DNA of 64,000 nt from Bacteroidota bacterium. GTDB lineage: Bacteria; Bacteroidota; Bacteroidia; B-17B0; Aurantibacillaceae. Made by a program: the position numbers and the translations under genes. The stretch covers positions 18,479-82,478 of the forward strand of contig JAUXZS010000014.1 in the NCBI GenBank assembly GCA_030692515.1, read 5' to 3'. The notes beneath the pieces are model-generated. The model was given only the letters and a program-made list of their open reading frames with translations, did no database searches and had not been told where the DNA came from. The first letter of the stretch is position 1. Each line of letters begins with the position of its first letter. Shown here piece after piece: positions 17,789-25,709 of this stretch.

Positions 17789-19483
17789 TACTTTAACTTT
17801 TCTACGATTTATAAACATTTGGATAATAAAAGCAAAACCCATCACCAATAAACAGCCAATTACATTTAACCACAAAAAAGCCGTTAGATTTACTATCCAA
17901 GCGTAAACAATAAAGGCTTCTGCAATTAATGCTGCGTAAAAAACTGCCATCCCACCTACTCGCTTCATATAAAAAGCAACTAAAAATATTCCTAAAATTG
18001 TGCCGTAAAATAAAGAACCTAAAACATTTACTGCTTCAATTAAATTTCCTAACCTGCTCGCATAAAAAGCTACTACGATACAAAATAAACCCCAGGCAAC
18101 CGTAATCCAACGAGAAACAGATAAATACTTTTTTTCACTTTCATTCTTCTTAAATATGCGTTTATAAAAATCAACTACCGTTGTAGAGGCTAAAGAATTT
18201 AAACCACTCGCGGTAGAGCCCATTGCTGCCAAAAAAATAATAGCAATTAAAATGCCAACAACCCCAACCGGCAATTGTTGAGTTACAAAACTTAAAAAGA
18301 TATAATTAGTATCATTTACATCTGCCGAAGCATAATTTTTGGTCATTAAGGCTGTTACTTCTTTTTTGATAGCTGTATTTTTTTTATCAGCTGCTTGTAC
18401 TTTAATTCGAGAAGCATCTATTTTAATTTCATCTTTAGAATGTAAGGCATTTACTAGTTCATTTACTTCTGTTTGTTTTTCAATATAAGCAATCGTGTAT
18501 GCTTGTTCTAAATTTTTAAATTCATCTTTATAAACACTATTTTGTATTCTGTTTACTTCAACATTATTAAAAAAGATGGGAGCTTGATGAAATTGGTAAA
18601 ATGTAAAAACTAAAACTCCTATTAATAAAATAAAAAATTGCATTGGTATTTTAACTAAAGAGTTCATTATTAAGCCAAGTCTGCTTTGTGTAACCGAACT
18701 ACCAGTTAAGTATCTGCCCACTTGAGATTGGTCGGTACCAAAGTAAGAGAGTTGAAGAAAAAAACCTCCAATAATTCCAGACCAAATATTGTATTTATTA
18801 TTTAAATCAAAATGGGTATCAATGGCATTTAACTTATTCATTTTACCTGCAATATGCAAAGCATCAAAAAAGGAAACATTCTCAGGTAATAAGTGTATCA
18901 CCATATATGCTGCTAAAAATAAACCGCCAAAAATAATACTCATTTGTAAAACCTGAGTGTACGAAACAGCTTTGGTTCCTCCGTAAACTGTATAGGCAAT
19001 TACAATTAATCCATTAAAAATAATGGTATAAAAAACATCAATATTTAAAATAGTAGACATAATTATTGCAGGTGCATAAATGGTTATACCTGTTGATAAA
19101 CCTCTTTGCAATAAAAATAAAAAAGCGGTAAGTGTACGAGTTTTATTATCAAAACGGGTTTCTAAAAATTCGTAGGCTGTATAAACTTTTAGTTTATGAA
19201 AAATAGGGATAAACGTTATGCATAAAACAACCATGGCTAAGGGCAAACCAAAATAAAATTGCACAAAACGTAAACCATCGCTATAACCTTGGCCGGGAGC
19301 CGAAAGAAAAGTAATAGCGCTTGCTTGAGTTGCCATTACAGATAAACCAACATGATACCAAGGTAATTTTCTATCGGCTAATAAATAACCTTCTATGTTT
19401 TTTTGACCACGACTTTTCCATATACCATAAAGTATAATAAACAAAAGCGTAATGCTTAATACTAACCAATCAATTAAACTCAT
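17786..19483 (-). CDS. Sodium:solute symporter (SSS family)
   Basis: 565 residues with about 13 hydrophobic segments. SSS landmarks are the N-terminal YLLADRKLPWYHVGLSVMATQASAITFLSAPGQGYSDG region, the helix with VYGGTKAVSYTQVLQ (substrate/sodium signature region) and GSTASGLNSLASTTVVDFYKR (second sodium-site helix). It couples uptake of a small solute to sodium entry; the substrate cannot be told. A ~90-residue hydrophilic insertion (~310-400, Lys/Glu rich) interrupts the membrane part. Its ATG overlaps the stop of a 31-residue membrane peptide (ATGA), so it is probably translated with it. Confidence 0.92.
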   Translation of the reverse strand: MSLIDWLVLSITLLFIILYGIWKSRGQKNIEGYLLADRKLPWYHVGLSVMATQASAITFLSAPGQGYSDGLRFVQFYFGLPLAMVVLCITFIPIFHKLKVYTAYEFLETRFDNKTRTLTAFLFLLQRGLSTGITIYAPAIIMSTILNIDVFYTIIFNGLIVIAYTVYGGTKAVSYTQVLQMSIIFGGLFLAAYMVIHLLPENVSFFDALHIAGKMNKLNAIDTHFDLNNKYNIWSGIIGGFFLQLSYFGTDQSQVGRYLTGSSVTQSRLGLIMNSLVKIPMQFFILLIGVLVFTFYQFHQAPIFFNNVEVNRIQNSVYKDEFKNLEQAYTIAYIEKQTEVNELVNALHSKDEIKIDASRIKVQAADKKNTAIKKEVTALMTKNYASADVNDTNYIFLSFVTQQLPVGVVGILIAIIFLAAMGSTASGLNSLASTTVVDFYKRIFKKNESEKKYLSVSRWITVAWGLFCIVVAFYASRLGNLIEAVNVLGSLFYGTILGIFLVAFYMKRVGGMAVFYAALIAEAFIVYAWIVNLTAFLWLNVIGCLLVMGFAFIIQMFINRRKVKV

Positions 19484-19575
19484 TTAAAATACTGGGTGAA
19501 AAAATAAAGAAGTACAATTACAATAACTAAAACCCCAATGACAACTGCGTAAACATTATTCCATTTTTTCATCAT
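19480..19575 (-). CDS. 31-residue single-span membrane peptide upstream of the symporter
   Basis: The frame starts ATGATG at 19575 and gives MMKKWNNVYAVVIGVLVIVI followed by VLLYFFTQYFK. It has a short Lys-rich start, one hydrophobic helix of about 20 residues and a short polar end. Its TGA overlaps the ATG of the sodium symporter by the ATGA arrangement. The composition is that of a real membrane peptide, not a chance frame. It may be a small accessory subunit or a coupling leader for the transporter. I know of no named family, and function is inference. Confidence 0.65.
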   Translation of the reverse strand: MMKKWNNVYAVVIGVLVIVIVLLYFFTQYFK

Positions 19576-19589
19576 TAAAATATTTATTT

Positions 19590-19705
19590 TGATAGAACAC
19601 AGATCTTACAGATTAAACAGGTTTTCACAGATTATTATTTTTCCAATTGAACACAATTTAAACATTTTTTATTTTGATGGAACACAGATATTATAGATTA
19701 TTTTT
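19590..19705. repeat. Degenerate ACACAGAT-type intergenic repeats, right of the GxxExxY gene's 3' end
   Basis: Two related stretches (GAACACAGATCTTACAGATT near 19597 and GGAACACAGATATTATAGAT near 19679) with a further CACAGATTA between them. Similar ATCTGTGTT/ATCCGTGTT motifs occur on the other side of the gene (20115-20165). Confidence 0.6.
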
Positions 19706-19709
19706 TTGA

Positions 19710-20114
19710 TTATTCAATTTCACTTTTTAAACATTTACGATCATTTGTAAATATTTTTCTTCTGAACTCTGCTTTTTTTCCAAAATTTAGTAATAATCCA
19801 ACTTCAATATCGGTAGCTCTTAAATAATTTAAAAGCTGTAACTCGTTTTCGTGCACTAATACTTCACTCGCTTTTAATTCTAGTATTACAGAATTTTCAA
19901 CGATTATATCCGCAAAATAATCTCCAACCAAAAAACCTTTATAATGAACTTTTATCATTTTTTGTGCTTCAGCATCTAATCCTTTGTTTTTTAATTCAAA
20001 CAACATTGCGTTTTGATAAACCCTTTCAAGAAAGCCATAACCTAACTTATTATAAACTTCATAATAGGTTTTAATTATTTGCTCAGTTATATTTTCATGC
20101 AATAAAGTTTCCAT
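19710..20114 (-). CDS. GxxExxY protein
   Basis: 134 residues, normal length. The naming motif is in GYGFLERVYQNAM (~26-38). It is followed by the PD-(D/E)XK-like core: GDYFADIIVENSVILELKAS (Asp, then Glu-x-Lys) and ENELQLLNYLRAT with a Gln-x-x-x-Tyr-Leu element. This is the usual nuclease-fold signature, but no activity has been settled for the family as far as I know. These genes are commonly found alone between short repeats in Bacteroidota and related phyla, as here. The flanking repeats suggest a mobile or recently inserted unit. Confidence 0.9.
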   Translation of the reverse strand: METLLHENITEQIIKTYYEVYNKLGYGFLERVYQNAMLFELKNKGLDAEAQKMIKVHYKGFLVGDYFADIIVENSVILELKASEVLVHENELQLLNYLRATDIEVGLLLNFGKKAEFRRKIFTNDRKCLKSEIE

Positions 20115-20170
20115 GTAAATTTTATCTGTGTTTTATCTGTTAAATCAGCTTTATCCGTGTTCAATCAAAC
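20110..20170. repeat. Degenerate ATCTGTGTT repeats upstream of the GxxExxY gene
   Basis: ATCTGTGTTTTATCTGTTAA and TTTATCCGTGTTCAATCAA lie in the short gap between the GxxExxY start and the PIG-L gene end. They resemble the repeats on the gene's other side. Confidence 0.55.
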
Positions 20171-20177
20171 ATAGTTA

Positions 20178-22670
20178 TTATTTATTCTGTGGTAAACTTA
20201 AAAGATTGACAAATAACCTGTAAGCCCCAGGAACTCCTGCGGGAAGCTCTCTAAAAAAAACTAAGCCAGTATACACAAAATTTCCTTTTCCATATTTACC
20301 AATAATTAAACTTCCATCGCTTGCTTTTTCGTTTGGGTCGTTAATAGAAAATACTGTTTCGTATTGTTTATCAATTTCTGTAGCAAAATAAATACCCCGT
20401 TCTTGAATCCATCCATCAAAATCTTTGTTTGTAATTTTATTAGGAAAATTTAAAGCTGAATGTTTTTCATTGATGAAATTCACTTCAGCTTTTTCATTAG
20501 TTACTCTATCTCTTGAAATAGTAAATGGATACGGGCCAATATTAGCCTTAACAGGGCCTATACGATTATTAGTATTGTATTGCACAATTAAATTACCGCC
20601 GTTTTTTACATAGTCCATTAACTTAGAATAATGTATCTGTAAACGATCGTTAGTGTTATAGGCACGAATACCGCATACTATAGCGCTGTATTTCGATAAA
20701 TCATCATTCAATAATAGCTCATCGGTTAAAATAGTTACGTTATAACCTATTTGAGTTAATGAAGCAGGAACGTCATCTCCTGCCCCAGGTATATATCCGA
20801 TGTTAGTCCCTGATTTTTTTAAATCAATATTTATTAGCCCTGCTTCTGCTTTGTATAAAATAAATTGATAAGGAATATGATCATACTCTACCCGCTTAAT
20901 ACTTTGATTAAATGTGGTATTATCTGCAGTAATAATTGATGCCTCAAAATTTCCATTTATTGCAGTTTTTTCTGGAGTGATGGTTACCTCAATAATTTTT
21001 TCATCACCTTTATTCTTCAAAAAAATGTTTGGGTCTTTAATAGTTACACTCCATCCTTGAGTAGCTTTAATTTGAAGAGAGGCATTAAAGTTGGCTTCGT
21101 TAGTTTTTATAGTTATTTGAATTGTTTTAGATGCACCTTCGCTAAATACAAATACTTTATCAGAAACATTAATTGTAACCGGTGGCAAAATTTCAAAAGG
21201 ACGATAAACTTCACCTTTAACAGGGTCGGTATATTTATAAACTAAATCTCTAGTGATTTTTAAATTTAAATCCTGAATAGTAATATCAAATACTATTTTT
21301 TCTGCCGCATCATTTTCAGGTTTTCCAATCAAAGAGGGTGTATTAACAGTATAAATTCCAACATCATGTTTTTCATTTAACCAATAAGGATTTGAGTACG
21401 GAATATAGGCGGAAATTCTTTCTTTACGTTTAAAGGTATACAATTCATTTTGCTTTAAATTGAGAACCATTGTAGTATCACTTTGTAAGAATTTTACACT
21501 ATTTAATTTAACCACATTTGGGTTACGATTTACAACTTGAGTAATAACTGTTGTTTCTTGTCCGGGAATACCAATATAATCTGCAGAAAACGCTTCTAAC
21601 CATAATCCTGAGCAAGCAACAATCAAATTTTCTGTCTCTTTAATTTTTTGTTTCTTCCAATAATTGAGAGTTCTATTTTGATCATTTAATGATTTTAATT
21701 CCTTATAAACCGTCACTAATTCTTTAATACTATTTTCGGGTGCCTGCGGATTGTATTTGCTAATGCAATTATTAATTAATTTTTGAATTTTTTCAGTTTC
21801 TTTAAACTTAGTCCAGTTAGTATTTATGCCTTCAAATAAATCTGAAGTAACACTATCCCCTTTCAATAATTTAAAATATTCTAAATTAGAACCTCTTTGT
21901 TTACTAGAACCAAAACCTTGGCTTTTGTGCATCGAACGACTTTCTGCTGCAATTTCGCCGTAACTTTTCCCTAATAGTGGATTAAAAACCCCGACATCAA
22001 TTTTTAATTGGTTTGGAGCTGTTGTATTTGTAGTTCCAAAATTAAATGTATTCCAAAAAATACGTTTAGCTTGCCAAACCTCTGTATATTTTAATTGCTC
22101 CGGAAATTTTTTTGGATCAGCAGCAGCATCAAAAGCTTCAACAGCAAGTATTGCAGAAGCAGTATGGTGACCATGACCACCTTCGCCTGTAGTAGGAAAA
22201 CGACAAATAATAACATCGGGTTTAAATTTTCGAATAGTAAGAACTACATCAGCTAAAATACTATCCTTGTTCCAAAAAGTAAATGTTTCTTCTGGATTTT
22301 TAGAATAGCCAAAATCATTAGCACGCGTAAAAAATTGTTCTGCGCCATCTGTTCTGCGAGCAGCTAATAACTCTTGCGTTCTAATTAATCCTAATAATTC
22401 ACCTTGCTCTTTCCCAATTAAATTTTGACCACCGTCGCCACGCGTAATTGATAGGTAACCCGTTCTTAATTTTTTCTCATTGGCTAAATATCCCAATAGA
22501 CGCGTATTCTCGTCATCAGGGTGAGCAGCAATATATAAAACACTTCCAACGGTATTTAATTTTTTTAAATTCTGAATAATTTCGGCAGAATTAAATTGAG
22601 GATTTATTTGAGAAAATAAATTTGCAGCTACAAAAAAGGGCAAGGCTAATGCTAATATATATTTGGTCAT
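20178..22670 (-). CDS. PIG-L (LmbE-like) deacetylase with long C-terminal extension
   Basis: 830 residues. The signal peptide (MTKYILALALPFFVAANLFSQ) is followed by the PIG-L domain (~40-290). Metal-site motifs are AHPDDEN (49-55) and GEGGHGHH with His166, His168 and His169. PIG-L enzymes remove N-acetyl groups from sugars. Then come a helical stretch, beta-sandwich regions (~370-620, NEW2/NPCBM-like strand patterns by eye), and a last ~200 residues that read like a glutamine-amidotransferase-like/ThuA fold (GYNVTILTDELL, KYSAIVCGIRAYN, YVKNGGNLIVQYN, YGKGNFVYTGLVF). This long form is typical of Bacteroidota. The substrate is probably an extracellular or periplasmic amino sugar (inference). 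Confidence 0.88.
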   Translation of the reverse strand: MTKYILALALPFFVAANLFSQINPQFNSAEIIQNLKKLNTVGSVLYIAAHPDDENTRLLGYLANEKKLRTGYLSITRGDGGQNLIGKEQGELLGLIRTQELLAARRTDGAEQFFTRANDFGYSKNPEETFTFWNKDSILADVVLTIRKFKPDVIICRFPTTGEGGHGHHTASAILAVEAFDAAADPKKFPEQLKYTEVWQAKRIFWNTFNFGTTNTTAPNQLKIDVGVFNPLLGKSYGEIAAESRSMHKSQGFGSSKQRGSNLEYFKLLKGDSVTSDLFEGINTNWTKFKETEKIQKLINNCISKYNPQAPENSIKELVTVYKELKSLNDQNRTLNYWKKQKIKETENLIVACSGLWLEAFSADYIGIPGQETTVITQVVNRNPNVVKLNSVKFLQSDTTMVLNLKQNELYTFKRKERISAYIPYSNPYWLNEKHDVGIYTVNTPSLIGKPENDAAEKIVFDITIQDLNLKITRDLVYKYTDPVKGEVYRPFEILPPVTINVSDKVFVFSEGASKTIQITIKTNEANFNASLQIKATQGWSVTIKDPNIFLKNKGDEKIIEVTITPEKTAINGNFEASIITADNTTFNQSIKRVEYDHIPYQFILYKAEAGLINIDLKKSGTNIGYIPGAGDDVPASLTQIGYNVTILTDELLLNDDLSKYSAIVCGIRAYNTNDRLQIHYSKLMDYVKNGGNLIVQYNTNNRIGPVKANIGPYPFTISRDRVTNEKAEVNFINEKHSALNFPNKITNKDFDGWIQERGIYFATEIDKQYETVFSINDPNEKASDGSLIIGKYGKGNFVYTGLVFFRELPAGVPGAYRLFVNLLSLPQNK

Positions 22671-22830
22671 AATGATTTAAAACAAGCTTTGAAGATAATA
22701 AATTAGATTTAAAGAAAATTGTTATTTAAACACCTATCTTAATATTAACAATGTTCCAATAAAAGTAGACTTAGTTGAAACGTCCAATTGAAAGCATAAT
22801 TTTGAAAGTGTCTTTAAACATAAGAAACAG

Positions 22831-22838
22831 TAATTTTG
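22831..22838 (+). promoter_or_regulatory. -7 promoter box (TAATTTTG) of the type-A T9SS protein
   Basis: Exact TAnnTTTG, 23 bases before the ATG at 22862. The -33 region has no clear TTTG. Confidence 0.6.
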
Positions 22839-22861
22839 TAGTGTAAATAAACTTAAATAAA

Positions 22862-23728
22862 ATGAAAAATATACTTCGAATAATTGGTTTTGTAGTTTTT
22901 AGTTTTAATGTTAGTGCACAACTATTAAATGGTGGAATGGAAACCTTTACTTATACAACTAACGATACATTACCAACTGGTTGGATGGCGGAGTCACAAT
23001 TTAGCACAATACCTGGTAAAACAAATGATGCGCATAGTGGCAGTTCGGCATTTGTCATCAACGGTTTTTATTACTATTTGCCCGGAATGCTTGTTAACGG
23101 AAATCTTAATCCGGCATCTTTTTTGTTTGATTGGGTAAAAGCTGGAACTCCGATTTCAACAAAGCCAACTTCATTAAAAGGATTTTATAAATATACCAAT
23201 GTTGTGAGCGGAGATTCGGCCTTGGTGAAAGTATTGTTAAAAAAACACAATACTTCTACAAATAAATTAGACACTATTGGTTTTGGGATAGCAAAACTAA
23301 GGCCTGAAGCAGCTTATACAAATTTTGAAGTGGCTATTACAGACTATTCTGTAGGTGTGCAACCAGATTCTGTTGTAGTATTTTTTATGTCTTATGACTA
23401 CCTAAAAGGTACTCAACCAACTTGTGTAGATAATTATTGCAGGTATTTATATATTGACGACTTAATTTTAACAAACACAGTTGGAATTAAAGAAAATAGA
23501 AGGGAAAATGAAATTGATTTTTTTTACTCGGCAAACGAAATTCATGTAATCAATAAAAATAGAAAAGAAGTTACAATCGATATCTATTCGATTGAAGGAA
23601 AACTAGTTTTGCAAAAAGAAATTATAGAATCTGAAAACAGAATAGATTGTTCGGAACTTCAAAAAGGTGTTTATTTTGTTAGGTCAAAACAACTAATAGG
23701 GGAAAATTATAAGTTTTTAAAAGATTAG
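22862..23728 (+). CDS. Secreted protein with type-A T9SS sorting domain
   Basis: 288 residues. The signal peptide MKNILRIIGFVVFSFNVSAQ leads to a beta-sandwich region (~20-205) opening LLNGGMETFTYTTNDTLPTGWM, with KPTSLKGFYKYTNVVSGDSALVKVLLKK. This resembles carbohydrate-binding-like (PCMD-type) domains, by eye. The last ~75 residues (NEIHVINKNRKEVTIDIYSI, EGKLVLQKEI, LQKGVYFVRS) are a Por secretion tail: strand, NxxG-like turn, and GVYFVR. The protein should leave the cell through the T9SS and be anchored or released. Its stop overlaps the convergent rluF stop by three bases. The ligand is unknown. Confidence 0.87.
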   Translation: MKNILRIIGFVVFSFNVSAQLLNGGMETFTYTTNDTLPTGWMAESQFSTIPGKTNDAHSGSSAFVINGFYYYLPGMLVNGNLNPASFLFDWVKAGTPISTKPTSLKGFYKYTNVVSGDSALVKVLLKKHNTSTNKLDTIGFGIAKLRPEAAYTNFEVAITDYSVGVQPDSVVVFFMSYDYLKGTQPTCVDNYCRYLYIDDLILTNTVGIKENRRENEIDFFYSANEIHVINKNRKEVTIDIYSIEGKLVLQKEIIESENRIDCSELQKGVYFVRSKQLIGENYKFLKD

Positions 23729-24426
23729 TTTAAACCTGCTAATAGTTCTGTCAATTCAGCCTCAGTCAAATCGCGCCACTCGCCTACTTTTAACTTCTCT
23801 AATTTAATATTCATTACTCTTACGCGCTGCAATTTTATTACCTGATAATCAAACATGGTACACATCCTACGTATTTGCCTGTTTAAACCTTGTGTTAAAA
23901 CTACCCTAAAAATTCGTTTCGCATTTGGTTCGAGACTAACCGTACAAGGTTTGGTTTTAACTTTCTCGCCAAGTAGTAATACACCTTCTGAAATTTCCTT
24001 TAAAAATTGTTTTCTAACCGGAAAATTTAGAGTAACAACATATTCCTTTTCATGCTCGTATTTGGAGTTAGCGATTTTATCAATTATTTCGCTATGATTG
24101 GTTAAAAGAATTAATCCTTCAGACTCTTTATCTAATCTACCAACAGGATATACATTTTGAGGATGTCCAACAGCATCAATAATATTGTTTGCTATTTTCT
24201 CAGATGTACATTCAATTCCCTTGGGTTTATTATAAACAATATATGTTGGAACATAATCTCTTACTTCTAACTCCTTACCATCAACTAAAACTTTATCGCC
24301 TTCTTTAACGGTTGTGCTAATAGTAGCTACTTTACCATTTACTAATACTTTTTTCTCGTCAATTAATTCGTTTGCTTTTCGTCTTGAAATAAAACCAGAT
24401 TGCCCAATGTATTTATCAATTTTCAT
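23725..24426 (-). CDS. rluF: RsuA/RluF family 23S rRNA pseudouridine synthase
   Basis: 233 residues. An S4 RNA-binding domain (1-55: KIDKYIGQSGFISRRKANELI, VLVNGKVA) is followed by the synthase domain with GRLDKESEGLILLTN, in which Asp99 is the catalytic residue, and the closing block LTQGLNRQIRRMC. Isomerises uridine in rRNA. The RluF subgroup (23S rRNA U2604) fits best from the IPVGRLDKESEGL context and CTMFDYQVIKLQRVRVMNI, but RluE/RsuA-type alternatives cannot be excluded. The ATG is only four bases after an exact -7 box, so the mRNA should be almost leaderless. Confidence 0.85.
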   Translation of the reverse strand: MKIDKYIGQSGFISRRKANELIDEKKVLVNGKVATISTTVKEGDKVLVDGKELEVRDYVPTYIVYNKPKGIECTSEKIANNIIDAVGHPQNVYPVGRLDKESEGLILLTNHSEIIDKIANSKYEHEKEYVVTLNFPVRKQFLKEISEGVLLLGEKVKTKPCTVSLEPNAKRIFRVVLTQGLNRQIRRMCTMFDYQVIKLQRVRVMNIKLEKLKVGEWRDLTEAELTELLAGLN

Positions 24427-24430
24427 TCTG

Positions 24431-24438
24431 CAAATATA
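24431..24438 (-). promoter_or_regulatory. -7 promoter box (TATATTTG) directly at the rluF start
   Basis: Exact TAnnTTTG on the minus strand with only CAGA between it and the ATG at 24426. The expected transcription start is about one base before the start codon. Confidence 0.6.
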
Positions 24439-24514
24439 CTGTATATAAAAATCTTTCAGTTGAAATAAGTAAATTTATATCTCTCTATATTAGCTTAACA
24501 AATAAATCACTAAA

Positions 24515-25543
24515 ATGAGTTCTCGCAGAAATTTTCTTAAAGCCTCGGGTATACTAACTGCTGCCGCGGTAATGCAGCCTTCTATAACTTTCTCACAAAT
24601 ACCCGAAAATGGTTTGTTAAAAATAAAACCTAAAGCCTTAAAGTCGGGAGATACAGTTGCCATTACCTCCCCGGCCGGAGCTGTTTGGGATAGCAACCAA
24701 ATCGAAATATTTGCAACTATTTTAAAAAGCTTTGGATTTAATGTTGTTTACGGAAAAACCTTAAAAGAAAAGTTTGGCTATTTTGCAGGCTCAGATGAGT
24801 TAAGAGCAAACGAGTTAAACGATTTTTTTGCTGATAAAAACATTAAAGGGATATTTTGCATGAAAGGTGGTTGGGGTTGCGCAAGAATTTTAGATAAATT
24901 AGATTACAAATTAATAAAAGAAAACCCAAAAGTATTAATAGGTTTTAGTGATATTACAGCACTTTTATTAGCAATTACTTCAAAAACAAACTTAATTACT
25001 TTTCATGGTCCCGTGGGAAATTCGGGATGGAATGAATTTACAAAATCAGTTTTCACAAACGTAACAATGGCCCAAAAATCATTTATTTTTCCTGAAAACC
25101 CATTTGGAGAAGATAAAATTGTAACCATAACCTCAGGTAAAGCCAGTGGTGAATTATTTGGAGGAAACTTAACTGTTTTAAGTTCTTTAATAGGAAGTAG
25201 TTATTTACCACATTGGAAAAATAAAATTTTATTTTTAGAAGAAGCTAAAGAAGAACCGTATAGTATTGACAGAATGCTGACTCAATTAAAATTAAGCGGG
25301 GTTTTAGATGTGATTAGTGGATTTGTATTTGGCAAATGCGCAAAGTGTTTAGCAGAAGAACCTTTAAAAGCTTTTACGTTTCATGAAGTAATTATGCAAC
25401 ATATACAACCATTAAAGATTCCTGCGTTTTATGGCGCAATGATTGGGCATATAGAAAACAAATTAACTGTGCCATTAGGAATACATGCCACAATAGATGC
25501 TGATAAGGGAATTATTTTATTAAACGAAAGTTCTGTAGTTTAA
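24515..25543 (+). CDS. LD-carboxypeptidase (peptidase S66 family)
   Basis: 342 residues. The N-terminus has a twin-arginine signal (SRRNFLK at 3-9, then GILTAAAVM), so export is probably folded, to the periplasm. The S66 core has GDTVAITSPAG (~45-55), GIFCMKGGWGCARILD, and GFSDITAL with the nucleophile Ser145. The later Glu (LFLEEAKEEPYSIDRML) and His (MIGHIENKLTVPLG) complete the triad. S66 enzymes cut the L,D-bond of murein tetrapeptides in recycling (LdcA) or detoxify microcin C-like compounds (MccF). A Tat-exported form in this phylum points to wall metabolism (inference). Confidence 0.9.
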   Translation: MSSRRNFLKASGILTAAAVMQPSITFSQIPENGLLKIKPKALKSGDTVAITSPAGAVWDSNQIEIFATILKSFGFNVVYGKTLKEKFGYFAGSDELRANELNDFFADKNIKGIFCMKGGWGCARILDKLDYKLIKENPKVLIGFSDITALLLAITSKTNLITFHGPVGNSGWNEFTKSVFTNVTMAQKSFIFPENPFGEDKIVTITSGKASGELFGGNLTVLSSLIGSSYLPHWKNKILFLEEAKEEPYSIDRMLTQLKLSGVLDVISGFVFGKCAKCLAEEPLKAFTFHEVIMQHIQPLKIPAFYGAMIGHIENKLTVPLGIHATIDADKGIILLNESSVV

Positions 25544-25709
25544 CATCCTAAATAAAATTAACTTATTTTAATATAGTCTATTACTCCCTACAATTGGAGG
25601 AACTATAAGCAAACCCATAAGCTTTGTTGATTACTCAATCAGTTTCGTGAAAATTAAAATTTTGTATTTTGATGATAAGTGTATCTTTAACATAAGAAAT
25701 TTAAACCCT

